Origin: Actinomortierella ambigua
Taxonomy: Eukaryota > Mortierellomycota > Mortierellomycetes > Mortierellales > Mortierellaceae
Assembly: GCA_016098155.1 (NCBI GenBank)
Contig: JAAAJB010000235.1
Span: forward strand, 1-42,236
Reading direction: 5' to 3'
Length of the DNA stretch: 42,236 nt
Shown piece after piece: positions 1 to 10,057 of this stretch. The notes below the pieces were generated by a model. The model worked only from the letters and a program-made list of their open reading frames with translations, was not told the origin of the DNA and did no database searches. Made by a program: the position numbers and the translations under genes. Position 1 is the first letter of the stretch. Each line of letters begins with the position of its first letter.

Positions 1-63
1 CAGTAACGATGGTCATCTATCACCAAATTTGGCATAGTGTGCCCCCTTCAACCCCTTACCCCT

Positions 64-350
64 TTACATACATTTACCCCGCATACATAAAAAGCGTTTC
101 TCGAAGATTTGCAATGTGGAAGCATGGGGATCCGTAGTGTCCTCGCCAACAAAAATGGCGCCAGACGCAATTGCGCCGGCGGACCTGCGGCCCATCACAA
201 CGACAGCTATCGTGGGAGAAAGGGGTGTCTGAGCGGTGAATGATTGTGGAAGCAGGAGTTACTCTTCAAACGGGTTACTTTGGTTAGCTTCCATGGTTGC
301 AAATGTCACATACCTGAGCAGAGAAGAAGAAGCGACTTGGAGAGAAGCAT
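64..350 (-). pseudogene. Truncated copy of the secreted tandem family (5' part only)
   Basis: Exon 1 (314-350) encodes MLLSKSLLLLCS plus one base. A GTATGT donor and an ATAG acceptor bound a 107-nt intron (207-313), and exon 2 begins at 206. Joined, it reads through the family signatures SGAIFVG and DTT as far as IFE at about position 100. Homology then stops abruptly, and a short unrelated tail runs to TAA at 64-66, giving about 60 residues instead of about 250. The signal peptide, splice sites and TATA box (433-440) are intact, so a short secreted peptide could still be made, but the body of the protein is gone. The intron resembles that of copy A, so this is an A-class copy cut by recombination. 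Confidence 0.8.
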
Positions 351-432
351 TGTGGGCGATGTCGAGTGTGAAGAAAACGAGGAAAACTATTACCAGAGGT
401 AGGGGATTCGAAATTTCTGAGAATCGAGCTGC

Positions 433-440
433 TTTTATAG
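433..440 (-). promoter_or_regulatory. TATA box of the truncated copy
   Basis: Reads CTATAAAA on the minus strand, about 85 nt upstream of the ATG at 350. The same box occurs at the same distance in the intact copies. A GCTTACGAAT element lies further upstream at 494-503. Confidence 0.6.
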
Positions 441-489
441 CCCTATTGCTACACTTGATTCTTCGAAGGGTCGTTAGGGGCGAGAACAT

Positions 490-985
490 TTCGATTCGTA
501 AGCTACAGCTTCAACCACACGTAGGAGAAAATGCCAATAGACCAATCAGAGTATAGGAACGATGCTCTCATCCATGACTAGCATACCTCAGGCTTTGAAG
601 AGAAGAGGAGTTTATGCATGCGTTCAAGTAACCCCTGAGCATGCGAATTTTTTTCGTGCACTCTTCGCAGCCCAAAATTCTCCCACACACCCGATATAAA
701 AAATGCACACCCCCTAGTTTTTACCCCTCCTACGAAGTCTATGGTGAAAATAACGAGCTGCACTGGGGCTAGAGTCAAAGTCGGAGCACCACGGCATACC
801 TGTTGATTCACCACAAATGAAGAATCTAGTTTTTACGGACTTTTTTTTTCATCTGGCGTGAATGGGTCTCGAGTACACATGTCCCCAGATGGATATACAC
901 GGTGACCGTCCTCTGGTGCGCCTGACCGGCCATGACAAGATAGCATGGGCCCACCCTCCAATCTCTGTACCCTAGTCCACCAAGA
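490..985. repeat. A-class upstream block, copy 1
   Basis: This intergenic DNA is recognisably repeated at about 4095-4640 and 7640-8215. Shared landmarks in order are the GCTTACGA-like element, a CTCATCCATGA stretch, TTATGCATRCGTTCA, TCTCCCACACAC, and TGGATCTAC/TGGATATAC followed by CGGTGACC. It carries the 5' flank of the truncated copy and joins the next fragment's 3' end. No gene is seen in it. Confidence 0.7.
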
Positions 986-1212
986 ACAACTTTTTGATCT
1001 TGACGATGAACCTATTGATCTTGGCGCTCGGCTTAAGGAAAAATGGCGTTGCCAGCCTTGTCAGTCTTGATATTCAATGGCAAGTAGTGCTATACGATCA
1101 GGGTATCGTCGGAATCTCGAGGTTTGTCAACCATGACTAGACTCAAAATTCACTTACCCAATGTTCTCGTCTGGGGTGTAACCTAGAACCATATCGCGAA
1201 CCATCTCAACTC
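980..1212 (-). pseudogene. Internal 3'-half fragment of a family member
   Basis: On the minus strand this stretch matches the part of copy B running from the LVPGYIP region through IPEQ to the following helix. Matching landmarks include GTCTGGGGTGTAACCTAGAAC and CTTGTCAGTCTTGATAT on the plus strand. It has lost frame and lacks both ends, with no signal exon and no C-terminal cysteine segment. It sits at the end of an A-class upstream block, as copies B and B' do, so it is probably the remains of a B-class partner. Confidence 0.65.
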
Positions 1213-1469
1213 ATGAAATAAGAGAAGGGCCTACTTTTTTTCAAGCCAAAGTCGGCTAAGAATACGTTGGCATAGTGAACTCACACAATTCCTCCCCCCC
1301 CCTCCCAAAAAAAAGGTTTGTCGACCGAAAAGAGTCGACTACTGTAGTTTAGAAGGGATCCAGCATGACCGTTCGTAGCGAAAAGCAGAACCAAAAAAGG
1401 CGTTTGGCGAGGAGATTGAGAGGTAAAACAGTTCTTCGACCCTTAAAGAGAAAAAACTCTGGAACACTG
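1213..1469. other. Intergenic remnant DNA
   Basis: Low-complexity C and A runs (about 1293-1315) lie between two family relics. No gene or clear repeat was seen. Confidence 0.4.
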
Positions 1470-2293
1470 TGCGGCAGGTTGTGCTGAAATCGTAACCAGG
1501 GATGGGTTCCTTTGGAAAGCGGGGGGGGGATAAGAGGTAAAGAAGCCGATGGCGCCGCCAACCAAGGCGATAGGAGACGTTTCTGTGATGGCTCCAATTT
1601 GAGATGTTAAGAACAACTTGCTGATCCTGAAGGCGGTACTATTGATCTTGGCACAATGATGATAGTGTTATGACCGTGGTCGGTCTTGATCTACAAGGAG
1701 GCGTGAGATCAGGTGGACTTTGACTTTTTCGGGTCCATGGGGGCTATTGTCAAATACGCCCAAGCTCAAGGGCCTAATTATCCAAGGCTCTGTCCGGGAT
1801 ATAACCGGGGACCACGATCAATACGACCGATCTCGACTCTTGTAGACTGGAGATCGAATCTCGGAACGACCTGTTCGAAATAGTTTTCAGGGAATCATTT
1901 CAGGGGAGGCGAGTCCTGCTTGTCTTTCTTCAGGCTGCAACTCGCATCACAATGTCGCGCACCGGCTCTTCAAGCATATTTTAGAGGTGCCACAGACGGG
2001 GTGAACCCTTCTAAACGAATGGAGTACATAAGCACTTAGTAAGCGGCATGTTACGTGGTTGCTGGATTTTTGAAGACCTACGATGGGGTAGCATCAGGAT
2101 TCTCAGTATCGTCACTAACAAAAAAATGCAAATTGAGCCAGTTGCACTGGAGGCCTGCCTGGCCACCACAACGACTGCCATCATGGCATGAAAGCACCAC
2201 TAGTTCATCGATAAAATTTGGATTCGGTGGTTCCTAAGGCAGGAATTGTCACATATCTCAGCAAAGGAGAAGGCACGACTTGAAGAAAAGTAT
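1470..2293 (-). pseudogene. Eroded full-length copy of the secreted tandem family
   Basis: The whole gene length is recognisable on the minus strand. The C-terminal end lies near 1470-1500 (TGCGGCAGG on the plus strand), the IPEQ/GYIP region near 1620-1830, the SFPGF/AKSL region near 1990-2020, and SGAIFVG near 2100-2160. The signal exon lies at about 2257-2293. It is dead in several ways: the start ATG has become ATA (2291-2293), the intron acceptor AG has become GG (near 2180), and many indels break the frame. It is the oldest-looking full-length copy. Confidence 0.75.
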
Positions 2294-3110
2294 TCTAGTG
2301 GATGTCAATGAGGGACAGGGAAGCGAGGTGAAGTGCACAACTAGAAATAGAGAGAGTTCCGAGAACAGTGGTGCTTTCATAGTTCGATGGCTGCTCTTGA
2401 AGGGATAGCGAGGCGTGAACATTTCAGTCCGTGAGCAGTATCTTTTACCCACACAGAATATCGGTAGACCAAACACGATTGATTAGATCATAATTCGCTT
2501 CTCACGGACCATAAATAGGGGAAGGAGTGCAACTTGATCAGAATGCAAAGCACCCCTGAGCGGGTGAATGCTTTCTCTCGCTCTCTGCCTCTGGTACACT
2601 GTGGGAGAATCTCCTGAACAACTGATAGGTCATCCCACGGTGAGGAATCCGCATGTGTATCATATACCCTCAAAATAGACTGGCTAAGTAATTGCAAATC
2701 GGCGACGAGTTAGGGGTGGGAGTCAGTTTGAGGGGATGGCGACATGGCCAATAACTCTCTCCAAAGATACAATTTCTTTTTCATCGAGGCTCCTCGTCTA
2801 AAACGTCAATGTGGCACATGCATATCGCAAGTGAGTTGGTCTGGCCAAGATCGGGCATCGACAATCCACCTACCCCTTTCTCTCCCCTACGACATGAGAC
2901 ATGCAACATCGCATCACAATTTTTACACACTCATCACTCAGCGCAGCGAAGGGGTGAGAATAGATCTTGCCCATTGTATTTATTGCTGGAACAAGTAAAG
3001 CGACAGAGCTGTTCTCAACACACAAGCAAGAACAGAGCAGACGAAAGAGCGAAGAAGCGGCAGAATGGCGCGGCGCACGATGGATCCAACGTGCCTAGCC
3101 CAAAGTAGAT
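2294..3110. other. Spacer between relic and copy A
   Basis: This contains the decayed 5' flank of the relic (2294-2720) and the 3' flank of copy A. A minus-strand AATAAA (2979-2984) lies 127 nt beyond the copy A stop codon. The short ORFs here have no family features and are treated as noise. Confidence 0.5.
2979..2984 (-). terminator. Poly(A) signal of copy A
   Basis: AATAAA on the minus strand, 127 nt downstream of the stop codon at 3111. Confidence 0.5.
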
Positions 3111-3966
3111 CTAGAACATCCCGTGGCAGGATGGAGCGAAGATTTCATCCTCAGGATTGAGCGCCGGGGAAGTGAGGAAGTCGATGGCGGCTCCAACCAA
3201 GTAGATGGGAAGTCTCTGTGCGAATTTTTCAGCATTGGATGTAAAGACCCGCTCGATGACCCTGTAAGTTGAAATGTTGATCTTGGCACTCTGTTGAGGG
3301 ATGACTGGGGAGTGGTCGTCGGTATTGATCGCCAAGGTGATGTAGACCTGTTGGATCTTGACATAGTCGGATTCATCGGGCTTGTTGATCACGAGCAGGG
3401 TCAAGATCCACTTGTCCAAGGTCTCATCTGGGATTGAACTTGGGACAAGATCTCGAATGCCACGACCGACCTGAGCCCCGTTCTCGATAACCGCTTCGCT
3501 AACTCTTTCCTCCAATTGCATCAAAGAACCAGTCAGCTCAAGCGTTTTCTGCTCATTTCTCTCCGTGAGAAACCCGGGGAAGGATGCAACCTTTTGCAAA
3601 AAGGCGGGGAATGACTCTACAAGCGATTTTGCAGGTGATTCAGACGGGGTGAACCGAGCGCTCTGAGCCGCGAAAACCACGACAGATGCAGCCGCGGCGG
3701 CGTGGTTTTCGGGGTTCTCGAAGATTTCCAATGGGGTAGCACGGGGATTCGTAGTGTCTTTGCCAACAAAAATGGCGCCAGATGCAAGTGCTCTGGTGGA
3801 CTGCCTGGCCATCACAACGACAGCTATCGTGGAAGGAAGAAGTCTCTGAGCCGTGAGTGGTACTGGAAGCAGGATTGCTCTTGATCAGGTTTGGAAAAGA
3901 TAGTTCCTATGGTAGCAATTGTCACATACCTGAGCAGAGAAGAACGAGCGACTTGGAGAGAAGCAT
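3111..3966 (-). CDS. Copy A: secreted tandem-family protein, unknown function
   Basis: Exon 1 is 3930-3966 and exon 2 is 3111-3823. The 106-nt intron (3824-3929) has a GTATGT donor and an ATAG acceptor in phase 1. The product is 249 aa. Residues 1-18 form a signal peptide (MLLSKSLVLLCSAVVVMA), so the protein should enter the secretory route. Family signatures follow in order: SGAIFVG (about 27-33), a helical stretch with NH, SFPGF (about 95), LTGSL (about 110), RDLVP (about 136), then alternating strand-like segments. It ends APSCHGMF. This copy differs from its neighbours by LVPSSIPD instead of LVPGYIPD and IPQQ instead of IPEQ. The single mature cysteine lies five residues from the end, and a NIS sequon is present. 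I know no characterised family by sequence. Intact frame, splice sites, TATA box and AATAAA support a live gene. Confidence 0.85.
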
Positions 3967-4053
3967 TGTTGGAGGATGTCAATAGGTGTGAAGGAAATGA
4001 GGTCAACTATTACCAGAGGTAGGTGATTCGAGAGTTCTGAGAGTTGAGCTTGC

Positions 4054-4061
4054 TTTTATAG
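4054..4061 (-). promoter_or_regulatory. TATA box of copy A
   Basis: CTATAAAA on the minus strand, about 88 nt upstream of the ATG. A GCTTGCGAAT element lies further upstream at 4115-4124, one base different from the other copies. Confidence 0.65.
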
Positions 4062-4094
4062 CCCTATAGCTACCCTTTATTCTTCGAAGGACGT

Positions 4095-4640
4095 TAGGGG
4101 GTGAGAGCATTTTGATTCGCAAGCTGCAGCTTCACCACATATAGGAGAAATGCCAACAGACCAATTAGAGTGATGACTGACCACAAACATAATGCTCTCA
4201 TCCATGATAAGCGTACCTCAGGCTATGAAGAGAAGAGGACTGCCATCCAAGCCCTAGTCGGAGTTTATGCATACGTTCAGGCAACCCCTGGGCAGGCAAA
4301 TGTTTTCGTGCTTTCTTCGAAGATGTATCACAACCTAAAAATCTCCCACACACACTAAGGATATAAAATGCCCACCCCCTTTTTTTTACCTCTCTTACGA
4401 CGTCAACGGTGCAAATGACGAGCAACGCAGGGGCATGAGTCGATGTCGGAGGACTGCAGCGTAGCTATCGATTCACCACGAATGCAGAATCTAGTTTCTA
4501 CAGACCCTGTTTTTTATCTGGCGTGAATGGGTCTAGAGCACACATGTCCTCAAATGGATCTACGTGGTGACCGGTCCTGTGGTGGGTCTGACTGGCCATG
4601 ACCAGGTGACATGAGCCCACACTCTCAGCTCTATGCCCTA
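4095..4640. repeat. A-class upstream block, copy 2
   Basis: Second copy of the block at 490-985 and 7640-8215. It contains the distal promoter element of gene A and no gene. Confidence 0.7.
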
Positions 4641-4745
4641 ATTATTCTCACAACATCCAACAAAAGATCTCAAGGCGCAAACGTATGTATCAAATAGACG
4701 TTTAAAATATAAGAGAGCGAGGTATGATATTGAGTCGTACGAGTC

Positions 4746-4751
4746 TTTATT
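4746..4751 (-). terminator. Poly(A) signal of copy B
   Basis: AATAAA on the minus strand, 66 nt downstream of the copy B stop. The surrounding GCAATAAAG context recurs beyond copy B' at 8284-8289. Confidence 0.55.
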
Positions 4752-4816
4752 GCTCCAATGATTGAAAAGTGTGCTGGTGTATGTGGCCTGACAGTGTTGC
4801 TCACCATAAAGCAAGT

Positions 4817-5678
4817 CTAGAGCATCGTGCGACAGGCCGGTGCAGCGAAAATGTTCTCTCCAGTAATGTCCTTTGGGGAAGTGAGGAGATCGATGGTGTC
4901 GCGCACCTTCGTGATGGGAACAATATCGACCATGCTGTCTGCATATGCTGTCAAGAACGACCTGTTGACCCTGAGGATGGACCAATTGACCATGGCTCTC
5001 TGCTCAGGGATAATGGCGGTGCCAGCCTCGTCGGTCTTGATATCCATGGTCAAGTAGATCAAGAAGAGCCTGGCGTAGGCGGAATCGCTAGGCACGTCCA
5101 TCACGACCAGGCTCAAAACCCAGTGGTCTATGGTCTCGTCTGGGATGTAGCCTGGGACCAAGTCACGCATGCTGCGACCGATCAGCGCCTTGTGATGGAG
5201 CGACGCCTCACGGACCGCCCGCTCCAATTGAATCAAAGAACCGGTAAGGTGAACTGGTCTCTGCTCGTTCATCTCCAGGAAGAATCCAGGGAAGCTTGCA
5301 AGATGCTTCATGAAGTTGCCCATTGGCCCTACTAGCGACTTGGCAGGCACGACGGACGGAGTGAATCCATTCTTACGAGCTGAGAAAGCCACGATCGAGG
5401 AAATAGCGGTGGCATGGTTGATAGGATCTTTGAAGATATCCAATGGAGTAGCATCAGGCTTCGTGGTGTCTACTCCAACAAAGATGGCACCAGAAGCAAC
5501 GGCGGCGGATGATTGCCTGGCCATCACAGCGACAGCTATTATTGAAGGAAGGCGTCGATGTTTGATAAGTGGTACAGGAGACCAGAGTTGCTCGGACAAG
5601 TGTTCAGTTCTGTATCCCCCCGGCTGGCAATGACCACATACCTGAGCAGAGAAGAAGGAGCGACTTTGCGAGAAGCAT
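4817..5678 (-). CDS. Copy B: secreted tandem-family protein, unknown function
   Basis: Exon 1 is 5642-5678 and exon 2 is 4817-5535. The phase-1 intron is 106 nt (5536-5641). The product is 251 aa. The signal peptide begins MLLAKSLLLLCSAVAVMA. Signatures present are SGAIFVG, SFPGF, LTGSLIQLE, RDLVPGYIPD, IPEQ and SPKD. The C terminus is APACRTML, which contains the only cysteine of the mature chain. An NWS sequon is present after IPEQ. A longer reading that starts inside the intron is rejected because the splice-derived start gives a clean signal peptide at the same place as in every paralogue. Copy B' is its closest relative and is a pseudogene. The A-B pair repeats as A'-B'. Confidence 0.85.
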
Positions 5679-5754
5679 TGTGGGGGGGGTGTCAAGGAAG
5701 GCAACGAGATGGAGTGAAATTGCAACAAGAGGTAGGGGATTTGAAAAAGTGATG

Positions 5755-6090
5755 AGATTGGTGGTGCTTTATAGCACATGCTGAGGTTGGCGCAATATTA
5801 CTCGTAAGCAATGTCGTTGTCAACACAGACCATTGGACCATTGGAGGTTTATTTGACCTCCTCCACCCTGCCTTGGTACATGTTACTCTCACCCGTGATT
5901 TGATATCCTCACACGAGCTACAAGAGAGACGCCTTCAAGTACCCCAAAACAGACCAACAATTTGATTGCTTTTCTCACGACCCACGGAAAAGAATCTCCC
6001 ACGCACATGTTCGGATGGACCGGACCAGTCGAAGTGGGGAATTTACATCATCTCCCCTCATCTCCTGGTTGTACAAAGGGGGTGGGGTCA
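5755..6090. repeat. B-class upstream block, copy 1
   Basis: Related to 9355-9625 and 10990-11262. Shared landmarks are the TATA region, CGTAAGC with GTCGTTG/GGCGTTG, the GACCATTGG stretch, a TTTCTC...AGAATCTCCCAC motif, then GGACCAGTC/GGACCAATC and a GGTTGTACAAA/TTGCACAA segment. It contains the copy B TATA box (CTATAAA, 5768-5774, minus) and the CTTACGA element (5800-5809). Confidence 0.65.
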
Positions 6091-6638
6091 GGGGTGAGAG
6101 TCAATATTTTGCCGTCCACCTAGAAGTAGCACAGTTTTACGTCGTGTCTTCGAGGGGCACGACTCTATGCCTCTTAGAGCAGCGATGGCTTAAATAAGCG
6201 CGCGCAAAATTGATACTTAGCCCATATTAAGGAAAGAGATGGTTGCAGCATCTAGTTATGCATAATGTCACATGTGAGAATTTTCCCACACATTCTAGAC
6301 AATTGCGTGGAAGAATGCATTTATCTGGGTCTTCTCGACATGTACAATAGCCATCGCATGTGAGTCCATCCAGGCAAGACCGGGTAGCAATATTCGATCC
6401 TCTCATCACCCGGCACTCGCCCCCCACTTTTCATACTTAAAATAGACGTAAAACCATACAGCACAATGAAAAGGTAGGAATCCATCATTTCAAGTCCTTT
6501 TTTTTGGCTTTATTGTCAAGCATGCTAGAAGAGGAGACAGTACAAAGCCGTTCTCGGCAGTGGTAGGTGATAGAAAAAAGGTGGAGGCGTGGGTAGAGGG
6601 ATGCACGACGGGTTTGATATGTAAATTCCAGAGCAGCG
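6091..6638. other. Intergenic spacer with A'-class 3' flank
   Basis: No gene is seen. From about 6280 it resembles the 3' flanks of copies C (about 9730 on) and C' (about 11360 on), sharing AGAATGCA-type and ATAGACRTAAAACC motifs. A minus-strand AATAAA lies at 6509-6514. Confidence 0.5.
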
Positions 6639-7511
6639 CTAGAGTATTCCGTGGCAGGTTGCAGCGAAACTGCTAGCTCCAGCCAGGCTCTTAGGAGACG
6701 CGAAAAACTCGATGGTGTCGCGAACCTTGGTAATGCCAATCATTTCCGAAAGCCTCTCAGCATACTCCGTCAAATACGACTGTTTGACACTGAAAATGGA
6801 CCTGTGGATGCTAATCCTCTGCTCAGGGATAATGGCATTGAAGTGCTCGTCGGTCTTGATCTCCAAGGCAACGTAGAGCAGCTGGAGCTCAATCTCGTCG
6901 GAATTGACAGGCTTGTCAATCACGATCAAGTTCAAGATCCACGGATCCAGGGTCTTGCCTGGGATGAGGATTGGAATGTAGCCCGGGACCATATCACGCA
7001 TGCCACGACCGATCAAGACCCCGTGCTTGTAAGCCGAATCACGGACGATCTTCTCAAACTGGATCAAAGAGCCATTGAAATGAGTGGACTGCTGTTCGCT
7101 GTGCGTCGGGAAGAAGCCGGGGAAGGTTGAAGCGCGCTTAATAAAGTTTGGATGTGAGGCTGCGAGTGATTCTGCAGGAAACACGGATGGGATGAAAGCC
7201 TCTCGCTCAGCTGAGTAAACCAGGATCGAGGAAACCGCGGCGGCATGGTTCTCAGGATTTTTGAAGATGTCGATAGAGCTAGCATCAGGGACAGTGGTGT
7301 CTTCGCCAACAAAGATGGCACCGGAGGCGGCAGCTTTGGTGGTCTGCCTGGCCATTACAACGACGGCTAGCATGGAGGCAAATAATCTCTGGTTGGTGAG
7401 TGATTCAAGAGGCTAAATGTGCTCCTGACAAGAGTCTGTTGCCTATGATTCAGGATGCGGAAGCAATCAAATACCTGAGCAGAGAAGAAGAAGCAACTTG
7501 GAGATAAGCAT
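6639..7511 (-). CDS. Copy A': secreted tandem-family protein, unknown function
   Basis: Exon 1 is 7475-7511 and exon 2 is 6639-7366. The phase-1 intron is 108 nt (7367-7474) with a GTATTT donor and a CTAG acceptor. The product is 254 aa. The signal peptide is MLISKLLLLLCSAVVVMA. Signatures are SGAIFVG, NHAAAVSS, FPGF, NGSLIQFE, RDMVPGYIP, IPEQ and ASPK, and the C terminus is AATCHGIL. It differs from siblings by a four-residue insertion just after GYIP (ILIP), which looks like a small local duplication of the codons there. It lacks the NxS sequons found at the position after IPEQ in B, C and C'. Its intron class is shared with C', not with the adjacent A or B copies. Confidence 0.85.
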
Positions 7512-7597
7512 TTTGGATGTTATCAATAGGTGTGAAAGAAACGAGGTCAACTATTACCAGAGGTAGGAGATTCGAAAGCTCTGAGAATCTAGGGTGC

Positions 7598-7605
7598 TTT
7601 TATAG
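7598..7605 (-). promoter_or_regulatory. TATA box of copy A'
   Basis: CTATAAAA on the minus strand, 87 nt upstream of the ATG. The GCTTACGAAT element is at 7658-7667. Confidence 0.65.
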
Positions 7606-7639
7606 CCCTATGGATACTCTTGATTCTTCCAAAGGGTGT

Positions 7640-8215
7640 TGGAGTGAGAGCATCTCTATTCGTAAGCAATAGCTTTGGACACGCATAGGAGTAAGCGCTA
7701 TTAGACCAATCAGAGGTTTGATTTGACCATGGTCAGACATGTTGTTTTCATCCACGATTAGCCTATCTTGGGCTATGTCATGAATGGCGTGAGACTTTTA
7801 TGCAAGCCCTGGTTGGAGTGTATACATGTACGCACTCAGGTTTTTCTTGCGCCCTTCGCAGATGTTACACAGGCCAAGAGTCACTCCCACACATGCACGA
7901 TTGACCTAGTCACCCTGGGATAAGAAATGCCCATCCCCTTCTCATTTACCTCTCCTGAGTCAACGATGCAAATATAGGGACAAGAGCCAATGTCGGAGGA
8001 TCTCGGCGTAGCCATCGATTAGCCACAGGCGTAGAATCCAGTTTCCACAGACTTTATGTTTCATTCTGGCGCAAATAAGTCTAGGGCTCACATACACCTA
8101 GATAGATATACACGGTGACCATCCTCCAGTGGGTCTGACCAGTTGACGTGTGTCCACCTTCCAATCTCGGTGCCCTCGCTCCTCTCATGACATTCAACAA
8201 ATGAGCTTGAAGCAC
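7640..8215. repeat. A-class upstream block, copy 3
   Basis: Third copy of the block at 490-985 and 4095-4640, again ending at a B-class gene's 3' flank. No gene was seen inside it. Confidence 0.7.
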
Positions 8216-8283
8216 AAACGTATGAATCAAATGGAAGTTTTTTTTCATGAAAGAGAAAAGATGAGGATGAATCTGTTCAAGAC

Positions 8284-8289
8284 TTTATT
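8284..8289 (-). terminator. Poly(A) signal remnant beyond copy B'
   Basis: AATAAA on the minus strand in the same GCAATAAAG context as downstream of copy B. Confidence 0.45.
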
Positions 8290-8429
8290 GCTCCAATGGT
8301 TGACAAGTACGCCGCTGTATATGACCTGACAGATTTGCTCGCCATTATGGCAAAAGAAGTTAAAGAAGAGGAAGGAGAGGCAGAGAGACGGACGATGGAT
8401 CCACACATGCCAAAAATCTAAAATCAGGT

Positions 8430-9277
8430 CTAGAACATCGTACGACAGGCCGGTGCAGCGAAAATGTTCTCTCCAGTAATGTCCTTTGGGGAAGTGAGGA
8501 GATCGATGGTGTCGCGCACCTTTGTGATAGGAACAATATCTACCATGCTGTCAGCATATGCTGTCATAAACGACCTGTTGACCCTGAGGATGGACCAATT
8601 GATCATAGCTCCCTGCTCAGGGATAATGGCGGTACCAGTCTTGTCGGTCTTGATTTCCAAGGGCAAGCGGAGCGCCACGACCCAGGCGTAGGCGGAATCT
8701 CTGGGAACGTCCATCACGACCAGGCTCAAAGCCAATGTTACATGTTCTTGTCTGGGATGTAACCTGGGACCAGATCACGCATACTGCGACTGATTAGCGA
8801 GCGACGCCTCACGGACCGCCTGCTCCAATTTAATCAAAGAACCGGTAAGATGAACTGGTCTCTGCTCGTTCATCTCCAGAAAGAATCCAAGGAAACTTGC
8901 AAGATGCTTTATGAAGTTGCCCATGGGCCCTAAGAGCGACTTGGCAGGAACGACGGACGGAATGAATCCATTATTACGAGCTGAGAAGGCGACAATAGGA
9001 AACTGCAGTGTCATGGTTGATAAGATTTTTGAAGATATCCAGTGGATTAGCGTCAGGCTTCGTGGTGGCTACTCCAACAACGATGGCACCAGAAGCAATA
9101 GCGGTGGATGTCTGCCTGGCCATCATAGCGACAGCCATTATTGAAGGAATGCGCCGATGTTTGATACGTGATACATGAGGCTAGAGTTGCTCGGACAAGT
9201 GTTCATCTCTGTGTTCCCCATGCTGATAATGATCACATACCTGAGCAGAGAAGAAGGTGCGACTTTGTGAGAAGCAT
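8430..9277 (-). pseudogene. Copy B': decayed B-class family member
   Basis: Exon 1 (9241-9277) is still open (MLLTKSHLLLCS), and most of exon 2 (8430-9134) still matches copy B. Several lesions are visible. The intron acceptor is GG instead of AG (9135-9136). The TATA box reads CTGTAAA (9368-9374). A 2-nt deletion lies near 9000, an 11-nt deletion near 8796-8800, and a 1-nt deletion near 8735. A histidine also interrupts the hydrophobic core of the signal peptide. The last two deletions total 12 nt, so the frame recovers and the C-terminal 100 codons remain readable, ending APACRTMF. This is a recent pseudogene. Confidence 0.85.
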
Positions 9278-9354
9278 TGTGAGGGGTGTCAAGGAGGGTC
9301 AAGGAGGTGAGGCGAACTTGGAACCAGCAGAGATAGAGGATCTGAAAGCGTCTT

Positions 9355-9625
9355 GAGAATGTGGTGCTTTACAGCACTTGCTGTGGGCGCAATATTACTC
9401 GTAAGCAGCGGCGTTGTCCAGAAAGACCATTGGAGGTTTGTTTGCCCCCCCCCCCTGCAGACCACACGCTTATGTCCCCCATGGTTGACCTCACGCGGTT
9501 CACAAAGAGGGTGCACCTTGCTTTTCTCACGTCCTAAGGAATAGAATCTCCCACACATATGATCAACTGGACCAGTCCACTCGAAGTGAGGAATCTACAC
9601 CACCCCCTGGTTGCACAAAAGGAGG
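9355..9625. repeat. B-class upstream block, copy 2
   Basis: Counterpart of 5755-6090 and 10990-11262, belonging to the dead copy B'. The CTTACGA-like element (9397-9406) survives while the TATA box is mutated. Confidence 0.65.
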
Positions 9626-10057
9626 GCAGGGGTTAGAGTAAGTCAATGAAGATTGCGACACAACGACCAACAATTATCAACAAGAGTAGAATCCTTCGTT
9701 CTTTCCACTACTGCCTCTCGCTCTAAACAACTGCCTCATAGAATGCACTTTTCTGGTTTTACTCGGCATGTAACCATCAAACGTGAGCCTGTCCTTCCCT
9801 AAACATGTAACATCGGATCTTGAGGCACACACTTTCCATGCTTGGAATAGACATAAAACCGATACATAAATATATACAGTAAAATGCAAAAACAGGAATA
9901 TATCATCTCAAACACTTTATTGCGTTACAGTCGAGCATGCTAGAAAAAGGGATCTGATAAAGTTGCTCTCAGCAGAAGTAGTGAAATATAATGAGAGGGG
10001 TGGAGGGGAGGTTAGAGGGAGGCACGAAGGATTCAAGATGCAAGATCCAGAGCAGCG
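9626..10057. other. Spacer with 3' flank of copy C
   Basis: From about 9725 the DNA resembles the flank downstream of C' (11360-11727) and A' (about 6280-6638). Shared motifs include a GCACACACTTTCCATGC stretch with C'. The copy C poly(A) signal (AATAAA, minus) is at 9916-9921. No gene. Confidence 0.5.

Noticed and set aside
4769..5335. 188-codon plus-strand open frame
   Set aside because: Antisense shadow of copy B, with similar shadows over the other copies.
5536..5779. Longer N terminus for copy B reading through its intron to an upstream start
   Set aside because: Splicing from the 37-nt exon gives a signal peptide matching all paralogues, and the read-through N terminus has no counterpart.
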